Origin: Thainema sp966674685
GTDB lineage: Bacteria; Cyanobacteriota; Cyanobacteriia; Phormidesmidales; Phormidesmidaceae
Assembly: GCA_966674685.1 (NCBI GenBank)
Contig: CBKWJC010000003.1
Location: 1-64,000 of the forward strand
Direction: 5' to 3'
DNA length: 64,000 nt
The notes below the pieces were generated by a model. The model did no database searches. It was not told where the DNA came from and worked only from the letters and a program-made list of their open reading frames with translations. Made by a program: the position numbers and the translations under genes. Of this stretch, positions 35,418 through 44,697 are shown piece by piece (the stretch's first letter is position 1; each line of letters starts with the position of its first letter).

Positions 35418-36908
35418 TTAACGCTCAATCGTTGAGCTAACTGAAGCAGCACCAATGGCGCTGGATTCTTTCAGGAAACCACTGTAAGCTTCCATGCCGT
35501 GCTCGCTGATATCTAGACCAATCAGTTCTTCTTCTTCGGTTACGCGGATGCCCAAAGTAGACTTGAGCGCCAACCAGAAGATGGAGCTGAGTACAACAGT
35601 AAACAGTCCAACGGACAGAATACCAATGATCTGAGCAATGAGTTGGGCAATACCGCCACCATAGAAAAGACCCGTTTCAGTGTTGAAGAAACCAACCGCA
35701 AGAGTTCCCCAAACACCACAAACTAAGTGAACCGAGGTTGCACCAACAGGGTCATCGATTCTGATGCGGTCAAAGAAGAGAACGGAGAAGACAACCAGTA
35801 CGCCTGCGATCGCACCAATAATGACAGCGCCCAGGTAGCTGACACCAGCACAGCCAGCAGTAATACCAACTAGACCAGCTAAGATGCCATTAATAATCAT
35901 TGATAGGTCGGGCTTACCGGAGGTAACCCAAGACGTAATCGTGGCAGTCACACCACCCGCAGCTGCGGCCAAATTAGTCGTAACCGCAATGTAAGGAACA
36001 GCAGCGTCAGCAGCCAGCTGTGAACCTGGGTTAAATCCAAACCAGCCAATCCACAGAATCAGGCATCCTAACATCGCTAAGCTCATGTTGTGACCGGGGA
36101 TGGCATTAGTTTGCCCACCTGAGTACTTACCGATCCGAGGGCCGAGGAATGCTGCACCCATCAGAGCTGCCCAACCACCAACGGAGTGAACAACAGTTGA
36201 GCCCGCAAAGTCAGAGAAGCCAACTCCCATAACACCGCTGAGCCAGCCTCCACCCCAAACCCAATGGCCTGTGATGGGATACGCAATGGCAGTTAGTAGA
36301 ATGCTGAAAATTAGGAAGTCTACAAACTTGACGCGTTCAGCAACTGCACCAGAAACGATGGTTGCTGCTGTGGCAGCAAATGCCACCTGGAACAGGAAGA
36401 AAACAGGTATAGTCAGTGTGCTTTCCTCTAATCCATAAGCCGCTGCGTCACCAGTCAAGAAGAAACCACCTAGACCGATAAAGCCGTTGCCGCTGCTGCC
36501 GAACATGAAAGAGTAGCCAAGTGCCCAAAACGCCAACGTCGCTAGCGCGAAAACGATTAGGTTCTTAGACAGAATGTTGACTGCATTCTTCTGACGGCAG
36601 AATCCGGTTTCTAACATACCGAATCCAGCGTTCATGAAGATGACAAGTATCGCTGCAACCGTAATCCAAATATTGTCCAGGGCAGCCTGAACACTTTCAA
36701 CAGTGAGTTCTTCTTGGGCGTGAGCTGCAGTTCCCCAAACAACTGCGATTGTAATTGCCAGTGGTAGGCAAGCAACCCATGTCCAAGACTTCATGCTACG
36801 AGGCAGTGCAATCTGATTGAAGATTGACACTGGTGAATAAAAATTAATCCCTGAGGACGCCCGTTTTGCTCGCCCCCTAGATTTATGTGTCATTTCTCTA
36901 GACATCAT
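35418..36908 (-). CDS. amt: ammonium transporter
   Basis: Amt/Rh family channel for ammonium uptake. 496 residues with eleven membrane helices. Family motifs: NAGFGMLETGFCRQKNAVNI, GHWVWGGGWLSGVMGVGFSD, FAGSTVVHSVGGWAALMGAA, WIGWFGFNPGS and DDPVGATSVHLVCGVWGTLA. Conserved histidines (VHSVGG, VHLVCG) line the pore. A signal-like helix (MKSWTWVACLPLAITIAV) starts at residue 39. An AAGGAA site favours the ATG at 36908, so the extra 38 basic residues may be real, though MKSWTWV at 36794 is an alternative. NtcA control is expected from the family, but no convincing site was seen. Confidence 0.95.
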   Translation of the reverse strand: MMSREMTHKSRGRAKRASSGINFYSPVSIFNQIALPRSMKSWTWVACLPLAITIAVVWGTAAHAQEELTVESVQAALDNIWITVAAILVIFMNAGFGMLETGFCRQKNAVNILSKNLIVFALATLAFWALGYSFMFGSSGNGFIGLGGFFLTGDAAAYGLEESTLTIPVFFLFQVAFAATAATIVSGAVAERVKFVDFLIFSILLTAIAYPITGHWVWGGGWLSGVMGVGFSDFAGSTVVHSVGGWAALMGAAFLGPRIGKYSGGQTNAIPGHNMSLAMLGCLILWIGWFGFNPGSQLAADAAVPYIAVTTNLAAAAGGVTATITSWVTSGKPDLSMIINGILAGLVGITAGCAGVSYLGAVIIGAIAGVLVVFSVLFFDRIRIDDPVGATSVHLVCGVWGTLAVGFFNTETGLFYGGGIAQLIAQIIGILSVGLFTVVLSSIFWLALKSTLGIRVTEEEELIGLDISEHGMEAYSGFLKESSAIGAASVSSTIER

Positions 36909-37534
36909 TACTGGAGATTCCTTCTCTTAGGGTCAACACATCTACTCTCCGCTGGATGAGATTACCTCACCCATTTTGAACTCAAGGAGAATCGGTAGTA
37001 CACGTCAGCGGGAGGCCCAGCTCCCGGTCAATTTCCGGCAGGCTTTAGTGACAGCTTTAGTTAGGAAAATATTGGTCTTACCCCAGACAAATCCAAGGAA
37101 TTCCCCAAGGTTTAGACCAAATCTGACAGTGTTAATGCACTCAAATGCAAAATTTGTGTAAAAAAAGAGTCAAACTGATTGCACCAATTCCACTGAGTTA
37201 ATTCTGTATTTCCTGATACACTTTCAAATCGAGGATCGCCAAAACTCTTGTCATTAGGTTATTTAGAAAAATCTGAATAATCCCAAAAGCCAGGCTGACT
37301 TACGTATGGTATGAGTAATAAAAAACACGTTACTTTAGTGCAGCGTTTAGGGACAAGATTGAACGTATGTATCGAACTCGGTGGCCAGCAATTTGTTTCG
37401 AATTACTTATAATTCCCATCAGCTAAGGCTTAGGCCAGTTTTTGGTTGGGCAATCGAAGCGCCAATTTTGAGTCATGCAGTCCCAATGCGATCGCAATTT
37501 GGTCTCGTACTGAAGGCAAAATTGGCTACACTCG
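36909..37534. other. intergenic upstream of amt, hairpins only
   Basis: A nested hairpin at 37072-37120 (TTGGTCT with AGACCAA, then ACC with GGT) and a small one at 37009-37026 (CGGGAG/CTCCCG) would lie in a long amt leader. An open frame at 37381-37695 is antisense to purE and not convincing. Confidence 0.45.
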
Positions 37535-38053
37535 CTACATTTGCGCTAGGTAAGCTTGATGACCCAATTGGTCTAACTCGGCTTGCTTTTGCATTACCAT
37601 TTCCGATAGTGACTGCCGATATTTCACGACTCGATTTAAGAGTTCCGGTTGCTGGCTCGCTAAAATTTGCACCGCTAGCAGGCCCGCATTTTTAGCGTTA
37701 CCAATGGCGACGGTTGCCACTGGAATTCCTCCTGGCATTTGCACAATTGAGTAAAGCGAGTCGATGCCGCTGAGAGTACTGGTTTTAACAGGCACACCGA
37801 CCACAGGCAGTGGTGTCAAAGCCGCCACCATGCCGGGTAAATGAGCCGCACCGCCTGCTCCCGCAATGATCACTTTTAGACCCCGCTCATGAGCGGTTTT
37901 AGCATATTCCACCATCCGCTCCGGGGTGCGATGGGCTGAGACGATCGCAACTTCGTGAGCAATTTCAAACTCCTCGCAAATCTGAATGGCCGCTTGCATC
38001 GTTGGCAGATCAGAATCACTGCCCATAATGATGCCAATTTGAGGTTGAGACAT
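37535..38053 (-). CDS. purE: N5-carboxyaminoimidazole ribonucleotide mutase
   Basis: Class I PurE: converts N5-CAIR to CAIR in purine synthesis. 172 residues. MGSDSDLPTMQAA is the substrate loop, SAHRTPERM holds the active-site histidine region, and AGAGGAAHLPGMVAALTPLP and QMPGGIPVATVAIGNAKNAG are conserved. Its partner purK is not adjacent. The gene is divergent from nagA across about 67 bases. Confidence 0.97.
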   Translation of the reverse strand: MSQPQIGIIMGSDSDLPTMQAAIQICEEFEIAHEVAIVSAHRTPERMVEYAKTAHERGLKVIIAGAGGAAHLPGMVAALTPLPVVGVPVKTSTLSGIDSLYSIVQMPGGIPVATVAIGNAKNAGLLAVQILASQQPELLNRVVKYRQSLSEMVMQKQAELDQLGHQAYLAQM

Positions 38054-38120
38054 AGGTATTCACTAGTTTGGAAAGCACTCGATTCAAGTATTCTAGTGGC
38101 TGATTGTTCTGTAAACTGCC

Positions 38121-39281
38121 ATGCCGGATCAACAGTCTGCTCAGACCATTTATCTGATTAATGCTCGGGTTGTGGGCTACGACGGCCTACAGTGCATTCA
38201 AATTTGCGATCGCAGCATCCAGTCCATCCAGCCGATGCCGCTATCCTCAGCGCCAGAATTGAGCAAATCAACGCTAGATATGAACGGCGATTGGCTCTCC
38301 TTGGGTGGCATTGACCTGCAAATTAATGGTGCATTGGGCTTAGCGTTTCCAGATCTAGATGCTCAGAATGCGTCGAAATTAGTTGAAATTGGCTATTTTC
38401 TGTGGAATCAAGGCGTAGATGGCTATTTACCCACTCTGGTCACAACTTCCATTGATAAGATTCAAACTGCGTTAGCTGCGATCGCACCCGTTGTCCGCCA
38501 GCCGCAACCCGATGCAACAACCGCTCAGATCCTCGGCGTTCACCTGGAAGGCCCCTGTTTGAACGCTGAAAAACGCGGTGCCCATCCGGCGGAACACTTG
38601 CAGCCGCTTTCTTTGGATAGTATCCAGCGAATTTTGGGAGACTATGCCGACGTGGTGAAAGTGATCACCTTGGCACCAGAATTAGACCCGACTGGAGAGG
38701 TAATTCCCTATCTGCGATCGCACGGCATTACCGTCAGCCTTGGCCACTCGCAAGCGACAGCCGCACAGGCTCAAGCAGCGTTTGATCAGGGGGCGACGAT
38801 GGTGACACACGCGTTTAACGCCATGCCGGGACTGCACCACCGCGAACCAGGCTTGCTGGGAGCGGCGATCGCTGATCCGCGCGTTCAGTGTGGCCTAATT
38901 GCCGATGGTCAGCATGTATGTTCCACAATGATGGACATTCTGCTGCGCGCCTCCCGCTACGAACAGGGCATTTTCCTAGTCAGCGATGCCCTGTCGCCGT
39001 TGGGCCTGCCCGACGGTCGCTATCCCTGGGATGAACGTGAGATTGAAGTAGTTCAAGGGACAGCGCGGCTGCTAAACGGGACTCTTTCTGGCACGACGCG
39101 CCCGCTGCTGGATGGCGTGAAAAATCTAGTCAATTGGCGCTTATGTGATTTGGAAACTGCGATCGCACTGGCTACCCTGGCACCACGTCGCGCCATTGGT
39201 TTAACCGATAGTTACATTGGCCAACCCGCCCATCTGCTGCGCTGGCAGGATACGACTGGGTCGCGGCTGGTTACGTCGTAA
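38121..39281 (+). CDS. nagA: N-acetylglucosamine-6-phosphate deacetylase
   Basis: Amidohydrolase that deacetylates GlcNAc-6-phosphate, used in amino-sugar recycling. 386 residues. The metal ligands lie in HLEGPCLNAEKRGAH, SLGHSQATAAQA and VTHAFNAMPGLHHREPG, and the catalytic aspartate in FLVSDALSPLGLPDG. A C-terminal beta segment closes the barrel. No nagB neighbour. Confidence 0.94.
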   Translation: MPDQQSAQTIYLINARVVGYDGLQCIQICDRSIQSIQPMPLSSAPELSKSTLDMNGDWLSLGGIDLQINGALGLAFPDLDAQNASKLVEIGYFLWNQGVDGYLPTLVTTSIDKIQTALAAIAPVVRQPQPDATTAQILGVHLEGPCLNAEKRGAHPAEHLQPLSLDSIQRILGDYADVVKVITLAPELDPTGEVIPYLRSHGITVSLGHSQATAAQAQAAFDQGATMVTHAFNAMPGLHHREPGLLGAAIADPRVQCGLIADGQHVCSTMMDILLRASRYEQGIFLVSDALSPLGLPDGRYPWDEREIEVVQGTARLLNGTLSGTTRPLLDGVKNLVNWRLCDLETAIALATLAPRRAIGLTDSYIGQPAHLLRWQDTTGSRLVTS

Positions 39282-39408
39282 AAGTATTAACAAAACGTAA
39301 TCAACAAACACCCCCGCATCTTGGCATGCTTGTAAACGTGTGCTAATTTCGGTAACGCTTTAATACACGTTTTCATCCCGCACTTAAATTCATCCTGCAC
39401 TTAAGACT

Positions 39409-40089
39409 ATGCCGACGACCACTGACGATAAAACTGTTGTTCGCGAATATTTCAACTCTACAGGCTTCGACCGCTGGCGACGCATCTACGGCGAAGGCGA
39501 AGTGAACAAAGTGCAATTGGATATTCGCAAAGGTCATCAGCAGACGATTGATACTGTTCTAAGCTGGCTACGCGACGATGGCGATACGGCTGGCCGCAGC
39601 ATTTGTGACGCTGGCTGTGGCACAGGTAGCCTCAGCATCCCCCTAGCGGAAATGGGTGCTAAAGTTTACGCCACTGATATTTCGGAAAAAATGGTCGGAG
39701 AAGCCAAAGAGCGGGCAGCCAGCTTGAATGGTCAAGCGCCAACCTTTGAAGTGAAGGATTTGGAAAGCCTCTCCGGCAGCTATCACACGGTTGTTTGTCT
39801 AGACGTACTGATCCACTATCCTCAGGACAAAGCAGCCGATATGATTCAGCACCTCAGCTCACTGGCTGAATCGCGCCTAATCCTCAGCTTTGCGCCTAAA
39901 ACCTTTGCTTACAGCCTGCTGAAGAAAATTGGTGAATTTTTTCCTGGCCCTAGCAAAACCACGCGGGCTTACTTACACAAAGAGTCTGACGTAGTCGCTA
40001 TCTTGGAGCGCAATGGCTGGCATATTAAGCGCAACGGCATGACCAAAACCCAGTTTTACTTCTCTCGGATTTTGGAAGCCACTAAGTAA
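39409..40089 (+). CDS. chlM: magnesium protoporphyrin IX methyltransferase
   Basis: Methylates the C13 propionate of Mg-protoporphyrin IX with SAM, the first step after magnesium insertion. 226 residues. VREYFNSTGFDRWRRIYGEG is the signature of ChlM/BchM, the SAM site is CDAGCGTGSLSIPLAEMGA, and later LSFAPKTFAYSLLKKIGEFF and HKESDVVAILERNGW follow. It acts in the same pathway as chlB but is not linked. A hairpin terminator follows the stop. Confidence 0.97.
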   Translation: MPTTTDDKTVVREYFNSTGFDRWRRIYGEGEVNKVQLDIRKGHQQTIDTVLSWLRDDGDTAGRSICDAGCGTGSLSIPLAEMGAKVYATDISEKMVGEAKERAASLNGQAPTFEVKDLESLSGSYHTVVCLDVLIHYPQDKAADMIQHLSSLAESRLILSFAPKTFAYSLLKKIGEFFPGPSKTTRAYLHKESDVVAILERNGWHIKRNGMTKTQFYFSRILEATK

Positions 40090-40112
40090 CCTCGCATTTT
40101 GTATCAAAACTA

Positions 40113-40158
40113 GAAGGGAGGTGTTGTAGCCGTATCGCGACTGCAACACCTCCTTTTG
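40113..40158 (+). terminator. terminator of chlM
   Basis: GGAGGTGTTG (40117-40126) pairs with CAACACCTCC (40144-40153), followed by TTTTGAGTTT. About 28 bases after the chlM stop. Confidence 0.75.
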
Positions 40159-40344
40159 AGTTTCTAATCTGTGCAGGCCACCGTTAACATATCTCGGAAA
40201 GAGAGACCTCAACGTGGCGTTCTTCGGTTTTGAGATTTTAAGTTTATGACTACCAATTAATTGGGGCAGGCTAAGATCGCGGATATTTTAGACTTGGACT
40301 TGAATCTTGACGAATAACATTTGCGATCGCAGCTAGGTACGGCA

Positions 40345-40866
40345 ATGAAGGTAGTGAAGTGGATATCGGGGGGAGTATTAGCCACAGTGGGTCTGTGCTT
40401 TTCGTTGCTGTTCTTTATTTTGGCTATCGTTGAGCCACCGGAAGATCCATCAGAACGGACTGGACTGATCGCGGCTGGATTTCTCTTTGGCTTGCCTCCT
40501 GGTCTGCTGGGAGGAGTGCTGCTGTGGAGTGCTCACCATCAAACCCAGCGCGAATATCGAGACAAGCTCTGGACGGCCTTCTATGACCTGATTCAGACCC
40601 AAGATGGTCATGTCTCCGTACTGAGCTATGCCATGCAGGCTAAAGTAACAGGCGAGGTAGCACGGCAGTTCTTAGATGCGCGATCGCAAGAATTCAACGG
40701 TCATTTTCGCGTCAGTGCTGAAGGCGATATCTCCTACTGGTTTAATCCTCGGATTGGCCAGGACAAATCTCAACCTCAGCTCAATGAGGTCCCTGATCCA
40801 TTACCATTGGATGCGCTGCCGCCAAAATCTTCCCCAGACCTGATCTATCCGGAGCAAGAGCCATGA
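40345..40866 (+). CDS. membrane protein, paralogue of the next gene (173 aa)
   Basis: Two hydrophobic helices (residues 7-30 and 43-63), then a cytoplasmic domain: VSVLSYAMQAKVTGEVARQF and LDARSQEFNGHFRVSAEGDI. The next gene has the same layout (ISVLPFAMQTELNAAAAKAY, LDQRAREFCADFQVSDTGQM), so the two are tandem paralogues. The ATG at 40345 (MKVVKWISGG) mirrors MKLVKRIAAG of the paralogue; a TTG 24 bases upstream is less likely. The C-terminus is Pro-rich. Unknown function. Overlaps the next gene by four bases. Confidence 0.7.
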   Translation: MKVVKWISGGVLATVGLCFSLLFFILAIVEPPEDPSERTGLIAAGFLFGLPPGLLGGVLLWSAHHQTQREYRDKLWTAFYDLIQTQDGHVSVLSYAMQAKVTGEVARQFLDARSQEFNGHFRVSAEGDISYWFNPRIGQDKSQPQLNEVPDPLPLDALPPKSSPDLIYPEQEP

Positions 40867-41531
40867 AACTGGTCAAGCGGATTGCCGCTGGAGTACTCCT
40901 GACGTGGGGCTTTATCCTTGCCGTCCAAGCCGTTAATGTATCGCTAGATCGGCGAATCGATCCACTGGATCGGCGTAACATTATCGTGGCCTGCTTAATG
41001 CTGGGCACCCCAGCTCTGGCTAGTGGTGGTTGGCTGGTATGGAATGACCATCAACAACGACAGCGACAGACCGAGCAGCGTCTTCAGGCCATCTTTTTCC
41101 AACTGTTGCGCCAAGGACAAGGATACATTTCAGTCCTCCCCTTTGCCATGCAGACCGAGTTGAATGCAGCAGCAGCCAAAGCTTACCTCGATCAGCGCGC
41201 TAGAGAATTTTGTGCGGACTTTCAGGTCAGTGATACGGGACAAATGTTTTACTACTTTGATGTGAACGGCATTAGCCCTAAGCAGCTTGGTGGAGCCGTT
41301 GCCTTAGAGCAATTTGATGTAGTGTTAGAAGCCTTTCCCCTGCATGAGCAGCATTCAGTGATTCGCGCTATTAAGCAGCTCCGGGATTGCTCTTGGAAAG
41401 AGGCAAAAGCGCTCATCAAATATGTACCCTTTCCGGTACAACAAAATGTTGATCGGTTGATGGCAGAGAAGGCTCAGCGGAAACTGGCTGCTACTGGAGC
41501 GAGGGTTGTCCTGGTTGTAAAAAATACGTAA
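40863..41531 (+). CDS. membrane protein with C-terminal ribosomal L7/L12-like domain
   Basis: 222 residues. Two N-terminal helices (10-26 and 40-60), the paralogous middle domain (88-135), then a segment of about 70 residues (150-219) that resembles the C-terminal domain of ribosomal protein L7/L12. It has FDVVLEAF, VIRAIKQLRDCSWKEAKALI and KYVPFPVQQNV, matching the L12 pattern VIKxVR..LxLKEAKxLV...P, and ends GARVVLVVK. In L12 this domain recruits translation GTPases. What a membrane-anchored copy does is unknown. Start ATGA overlaps the previous stop, so the pair is translationally coupled. Confidence 0.75.
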   Translation: MKLVKRIAAGVLLTWGFILAVQAVNVSLDRRIDPLDRRNIIVACLMLGTPALASGGWLVWNDHQQRQRQTEQRLQAIFFQLLRQGQGYISVLPFAMQTELNAAAAKAYLDQRAREFCADFQVSDTGQMFYYFDVNGISPKQLGGAVALEQFDVVLEAFPLHEQHSVIRAIKQLRDCSWKEAKALIKYVPFPVQQNVDRLMAEKAQRKLAATGARVVLVVKNT

Positions 41532-41548
41532 ATGCTAATGTACGACGA

Positions 41549-41583
41549 AAGCCGCATGAGAGCTATAAACTCTTATACGGCTT
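41549..41583. terminator. hairpin between convergent genes
   Basis: AAGCCG (41549-41554) pairs with CGGCTT (41578-41583), and ATGAGAG with CTCTTAT inside, loop CTATAAA-like. It lies between the L7/L12-like gene and sigF and could end both transcripts; there is no strong T run. Confidence 0.5.
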
Positions 41584-41643
41584 GATTCAACTAAGCAACG
41601 GGAGATCTATTTCAGTCCCATAAAGTAGCGTTCAAAGCGATCG

Positions 41644-42423
41644 CTATTCTGCATGAGTAGACGACATGGATTGCTGCAATGACTTCAGCCCTTTTTTAAT
41701 TCGGCGTGAAACGGTGACAGCACTGATACCTAACCGTTCTGCTGTCTCCTTCTGGGTCAAATCCTGTAAGAAAACAAATTCGAGGACTTCGCGGGTGCGA
41801 TTTTCCAGTTGGGAAAGGCACTGCTGGAGGCGAATCTGGTCTTCTTGCGCCAGTTGAAAACTGCGATAGCGAGCATCGGGAATCAAATCTCCCAAAGAGG
41901 CCGTGTTTTCATCGTCTTCTCGCATGGGGGCATCCAAGCTGAGAGGCTCTTTGTTGCGGCCTGCTAGCTTGATTTCCTGCCATTCAGGAACTTCAATTTC
42001 TAAATAGGATGCAACTTCTAGGTCGGAGGGATAACGGCCTACTTCAGATTGAAATTGGCGCGTGAACCGAATAGCCTGTCGCTGTAGACGCTGCCAGCGC
42101 CTTGGAATACGCAGTGAACTCGCTTTATCTCTCAAATAGTGTTGAATTTCGCCTCGGATGTAGGGAATCGCAAACGAACTAAATGCGTGTCCTTTGGATA
42201 GATCAAATCTTTCTATTGCCCGAATTAAGCCCAGACTACCGATTTGAACAAGGTCATCATACAGTTCAGTACACTGGTTGACCCAATGATGAGCTTCTTT
42301 ACGGGCCAATCCAATATTGAGCTGTACCAGCCGATTTCGGAGTTCCGGTGAAGGTGATTGTTGATATTGACGCAATAACTCAAGGGTTTCGCTTTTCAGT
42401 TCGTGATGACAGGTAATAGACAT
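41644..42423 (-). CDS. sigF: group 3 RNA polymerase sigma factor, SigF type
   Basis: 259 residues with sigma regions 2, 3 and 4: LYDDLVQIGSLGLIRAIERF (2.2), FSSFAIPYIRGEIQHYLRDK (2.3-2.4), RIPRRWQRLQRQA (3) and LTQKETAERLGISAVTVSRR (4.2 helix-turn-helix). This matches cyanobacterial SigF, which in Synechocystis controls pilin genes and motility. No anti-sigma gene adjoins it, and the gene is monocistronic. Confidence 0.92.
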   Translation of the reverse strand: MSITCHHELKSETLELLRQYQQSPSPELRNRLVQLNIGLARKEAHHWVNQCTELYDDLVQIGSLGLIRAIERFDLSKGHAFSSFAIPYIRGEIQHYLRDKASSLRIPRRWQRLQRQAIRFTRQFQSEVGRYPSDLEVASYLEIEVPEWQEIKLAGRNKEPLSLDAPMREDDENTASLGDLIPDARYRSFQLAQEDQIRLQQCLSQLENRTREVLEFVFLQDLTQKETAERLGISAVTVSRRIKKGLKSLQQSMSSTHAE

Positions 42424-42993
42424 GACGACATCAGGAGGTAGATTGCAGGACTGGTATCAGAGGAAGATCAACTGTTGCTGGTGCTTCCTGAAATGGCAAG
42501 AGGCCAGACAGTACGCAAAGACAATTCAAACTTAGTACTAACACTATTCATTTAGGGTTAGGTTTATCAACCTCATTTTTACTGAATCCTGTATCAACAG
42601 AGTGGTTGCGGTAGTTTACAAAAAGCTGTCTCTTACAGTTAGAAAATGATGCAATCCAGTTTGGGTAGATGATTGGAATAGATGCAACAAAGTGTAACTC
42701 TTGTACTTAATTCTACGGAGAAGAGCAGCAAGCTTGTTCAAGGAGCACCAGATCACACAGAAAAATAATAATCCCTCCCATATGTTTAAGCAAAATTTGC
42801 AGAGTTGGAAGTTTGTACTGTGATGAGTTCTGACCTCAACGAAATCAAGGGAGAATCTCCACTGCAGCTAGATATCAGTTTTAGTGAGGTGGTACGACAG
42901 GAATCAGTGACGTGGGTCAACAGAATAAGCAGCGAGGGGTAAGGGCTATAACGGGAGTTAGAGATGTCGAGAGAGAAGATCTAGAGGGGATCT
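42424..42993. other. intergenic, no convincing gene
   Basis: Upstream region of sigF. A plus-strand frame of 39 codons at 42823-42942 (MSSDLNEIKGESPLQLDISF) has no ribosome-binding site. Nothing else stands out. Confidence 0.45.
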
Positions 42994-44094
42994 TTAAGCA
43001 TCCCAGGCTTGGTATTGAGCAATTTTGTTGAAATTTCCGGTGGCATAGCATAGCATCCTCAATTTGTTGAGGGCCTGCTGTTCGAGACGAGTGTCCTTCA
43101 TATGCTGTGCAATAATCAATCGTTGTTCGCAGCAGTTGAGCGACTCGGCCTGCTGCCCCAACGCGCTGTAGGCGGTACTGAGGCTTTCTAGGGTTTGTTC
43201 TTCACTGCGGAAGTCCTCGTGCTGCTGAGCGAGTTCTAACCGCTGCTGTAGGTAATAAATCGTTTTCTGATAGTCGCCGATTGTGCTACAAGCATTGGCT
43301 AAATTCCGTAGAATTTGATTCATGCTGCGGTGATCTTGCTGTTGATGGGCAATATTGAGTACTTGTTCGTAGTAGTAAACTGTATCGGCATAGTTGCCCA
43401 TTGCATGAGCGGCATTGCCGAGGTTGCGTAAGATTTGCTTTTCAATGGCATGTTCTTGTAGGTTATGCGCGATCGCAAGACTCGCCCTGTAGTAGGTAAT
43501 GGCCGTGTCATAGTCACCCCGTGCCCGATAGATCATGCCCAGATTATTCAAGGCTGCCATTTCTTTCATCGGATCATTGAGATGCTGTGCTAGATCCAAA
43601 GCCTGCTGCTTATACTGAATGGCTTTACCGTAATCCTGTAAGTGCCGATATGCATTACCTAAATTGGCCAGCGCCTGATGCTCAAGTTCCGCATCCCCAA
43701 GGGTTTGGGCAATCATCAAGCTCTGGCGGCCACAGGTAATAGACGAACCATACTCGGCGAGTGAATAATAAGTTAGGGCTAGCCAGCTTAAAATCTTTCC
43801 TTCCAGAGGTGAGCCATTTGGGTTAAACTGACGGCACTGTTCCAGCGCCATCTCCAGTGACGTGCAGGCTGATTGAAAGTGACCACTGCGATATTGCTGA
43901 ATACCATTGCGGCACTGAGATTCCGCTGTATAGTTCAATGCTTCAGCCGAAGTGGCAGAACTATTCCTCTCCAGGTCACTGGTTGTGTCTACTTGGCTGC
44001 GGGATAGAGATGGGATTGTACCACGCGCCAGTCGGGTAAAGCGCTCTGGACTATTACTAGGGTAATCATCCACTGGAAAGGGTTTTGCGTTCAT
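42994..44094 (-). CDS. tetratricopeptide repeat protein
   Basis: About 366 residues. After a short polar N-terminus, seven to eight TPRs of LGN/Rapsyn type run from about residue 60 to the end; examples are ALANLGNAYRHLQDYGKAIQ, ALNNLGMIYRARGDYDTAIT and ILRNLGNAAHAMGNYADTVY. Such repeats form superhelical protein-binding scaffolds. No catalytic domain, signal peptide or membrane helix. The ATG at 44094 (MNAKPFPVDD) is favoured, since residues upstream to 44175 do not look family-like. Partner unknown. Confidence 0.8.
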   Translation of the reverse strand: MNAKPFPVDDYPSNSPERFTRLARGTIPSLSRSQVDTTSDLERNSSATSAEALNYTAESQCRNGIQQYRSGHFQSACTSLEMALEQCRQFNPNGSPLEGKILSWLALTYYSLAEYGSSITCGRQSLMIAQTLGDAELEHQALANLGNAYRHLQDYGKAIQYKQQALDLAQHLNDPMKEMAALNNLGMIYRARGDYDTAITYYRASLAIAHNLQEHAIEKQILRNLGNAAHAMGNYADTVYYYEQVLNIAHQQQDHRSMNQILRNLANACSTIGDYQKTIYYLQQRLELAQQHEDFRSEEQTLESLSTAYSALGQQAESLNCCEQRLIIAQHMKDTRLEQQALNKLRMLCYATGNFNKIAQYQAWDA

Positions 44095-44687
44095 TGCAAG
44101 CAACGTATCTTTTACAACGATATCAAGTCCGTGTACAAGAGCCCGATTTATTCTTATAGAAAGCATGCCACACAAGCTTTTATGAAAAATAAATACTGGG
44201 GTTTAAGCGAACTTCATATAAATAAGGTACTCGGGCAAGAAAATAGGAGTGTGCAATAGTTTTCCAGTTGGAATTCGATCGCGAACCACTCCTCTACTTC
44301 ACATTCTTCGATTTGTTCTTTAACTTTAGATAAATCAGCAATTGGTACCCACCGTGATATTCCGCATTTCTGAAAACGGCTAATTCATAAGGATGTCGTA
44401 GAAAATACGGGATATTCTATTGAGTTTAAAGTTTAGACAGTCTGTATTGAACAGTATCACAATCTTCAGCAGTAAGTAGCTGCATGTCGGTAAACGCATT
44501 TTGCGCCAAAACCCAAAGCGGTTACTTTACCGCCGCGATGTAGTGAAAAAGCAACTTTACCCAAGCAGCTACTTGTTGCGATCGCAAGCTTGGGCCCAAT
44601 CTTTCAATTGGGGATAAATTCTGTGATAGAGATCACACTCTTAGTTGATTAAGATCGTATTTCCCCAACAATGAATCGCGCATACTC
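44095..44687. other. intergenic, no gene
   Basis: AT-rich promoter region of the TPR gene. No coding frame; the small-RNA candidate begins at its right end. Confidence 0.5.
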
Positions 44688-44697
44688 TATATAGACT

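Noticed and set aside
37314..37327. GTA-N8-CAC as an NtcA site for amt
   Set aside because: One half deviates from GTA-N8-TAC, no suitable -10 box follows at the expected distance, and it lies about 400 bases from the gene.
41549..41583. Hairpin reminiscent of group II intron domain V (AGCCG ... ACGGCTT)
   Set aside because: The two-base bulge and GNRA loop are missing, and there is no reverse transcriptase or other intron domain nearby. A terminator between convergent genes explains it.
42823..42942. 39-codon plus-strand ORF
   Set aside because: No ribosome-binding site and no recognisable pattern; such a length occurs by chance.
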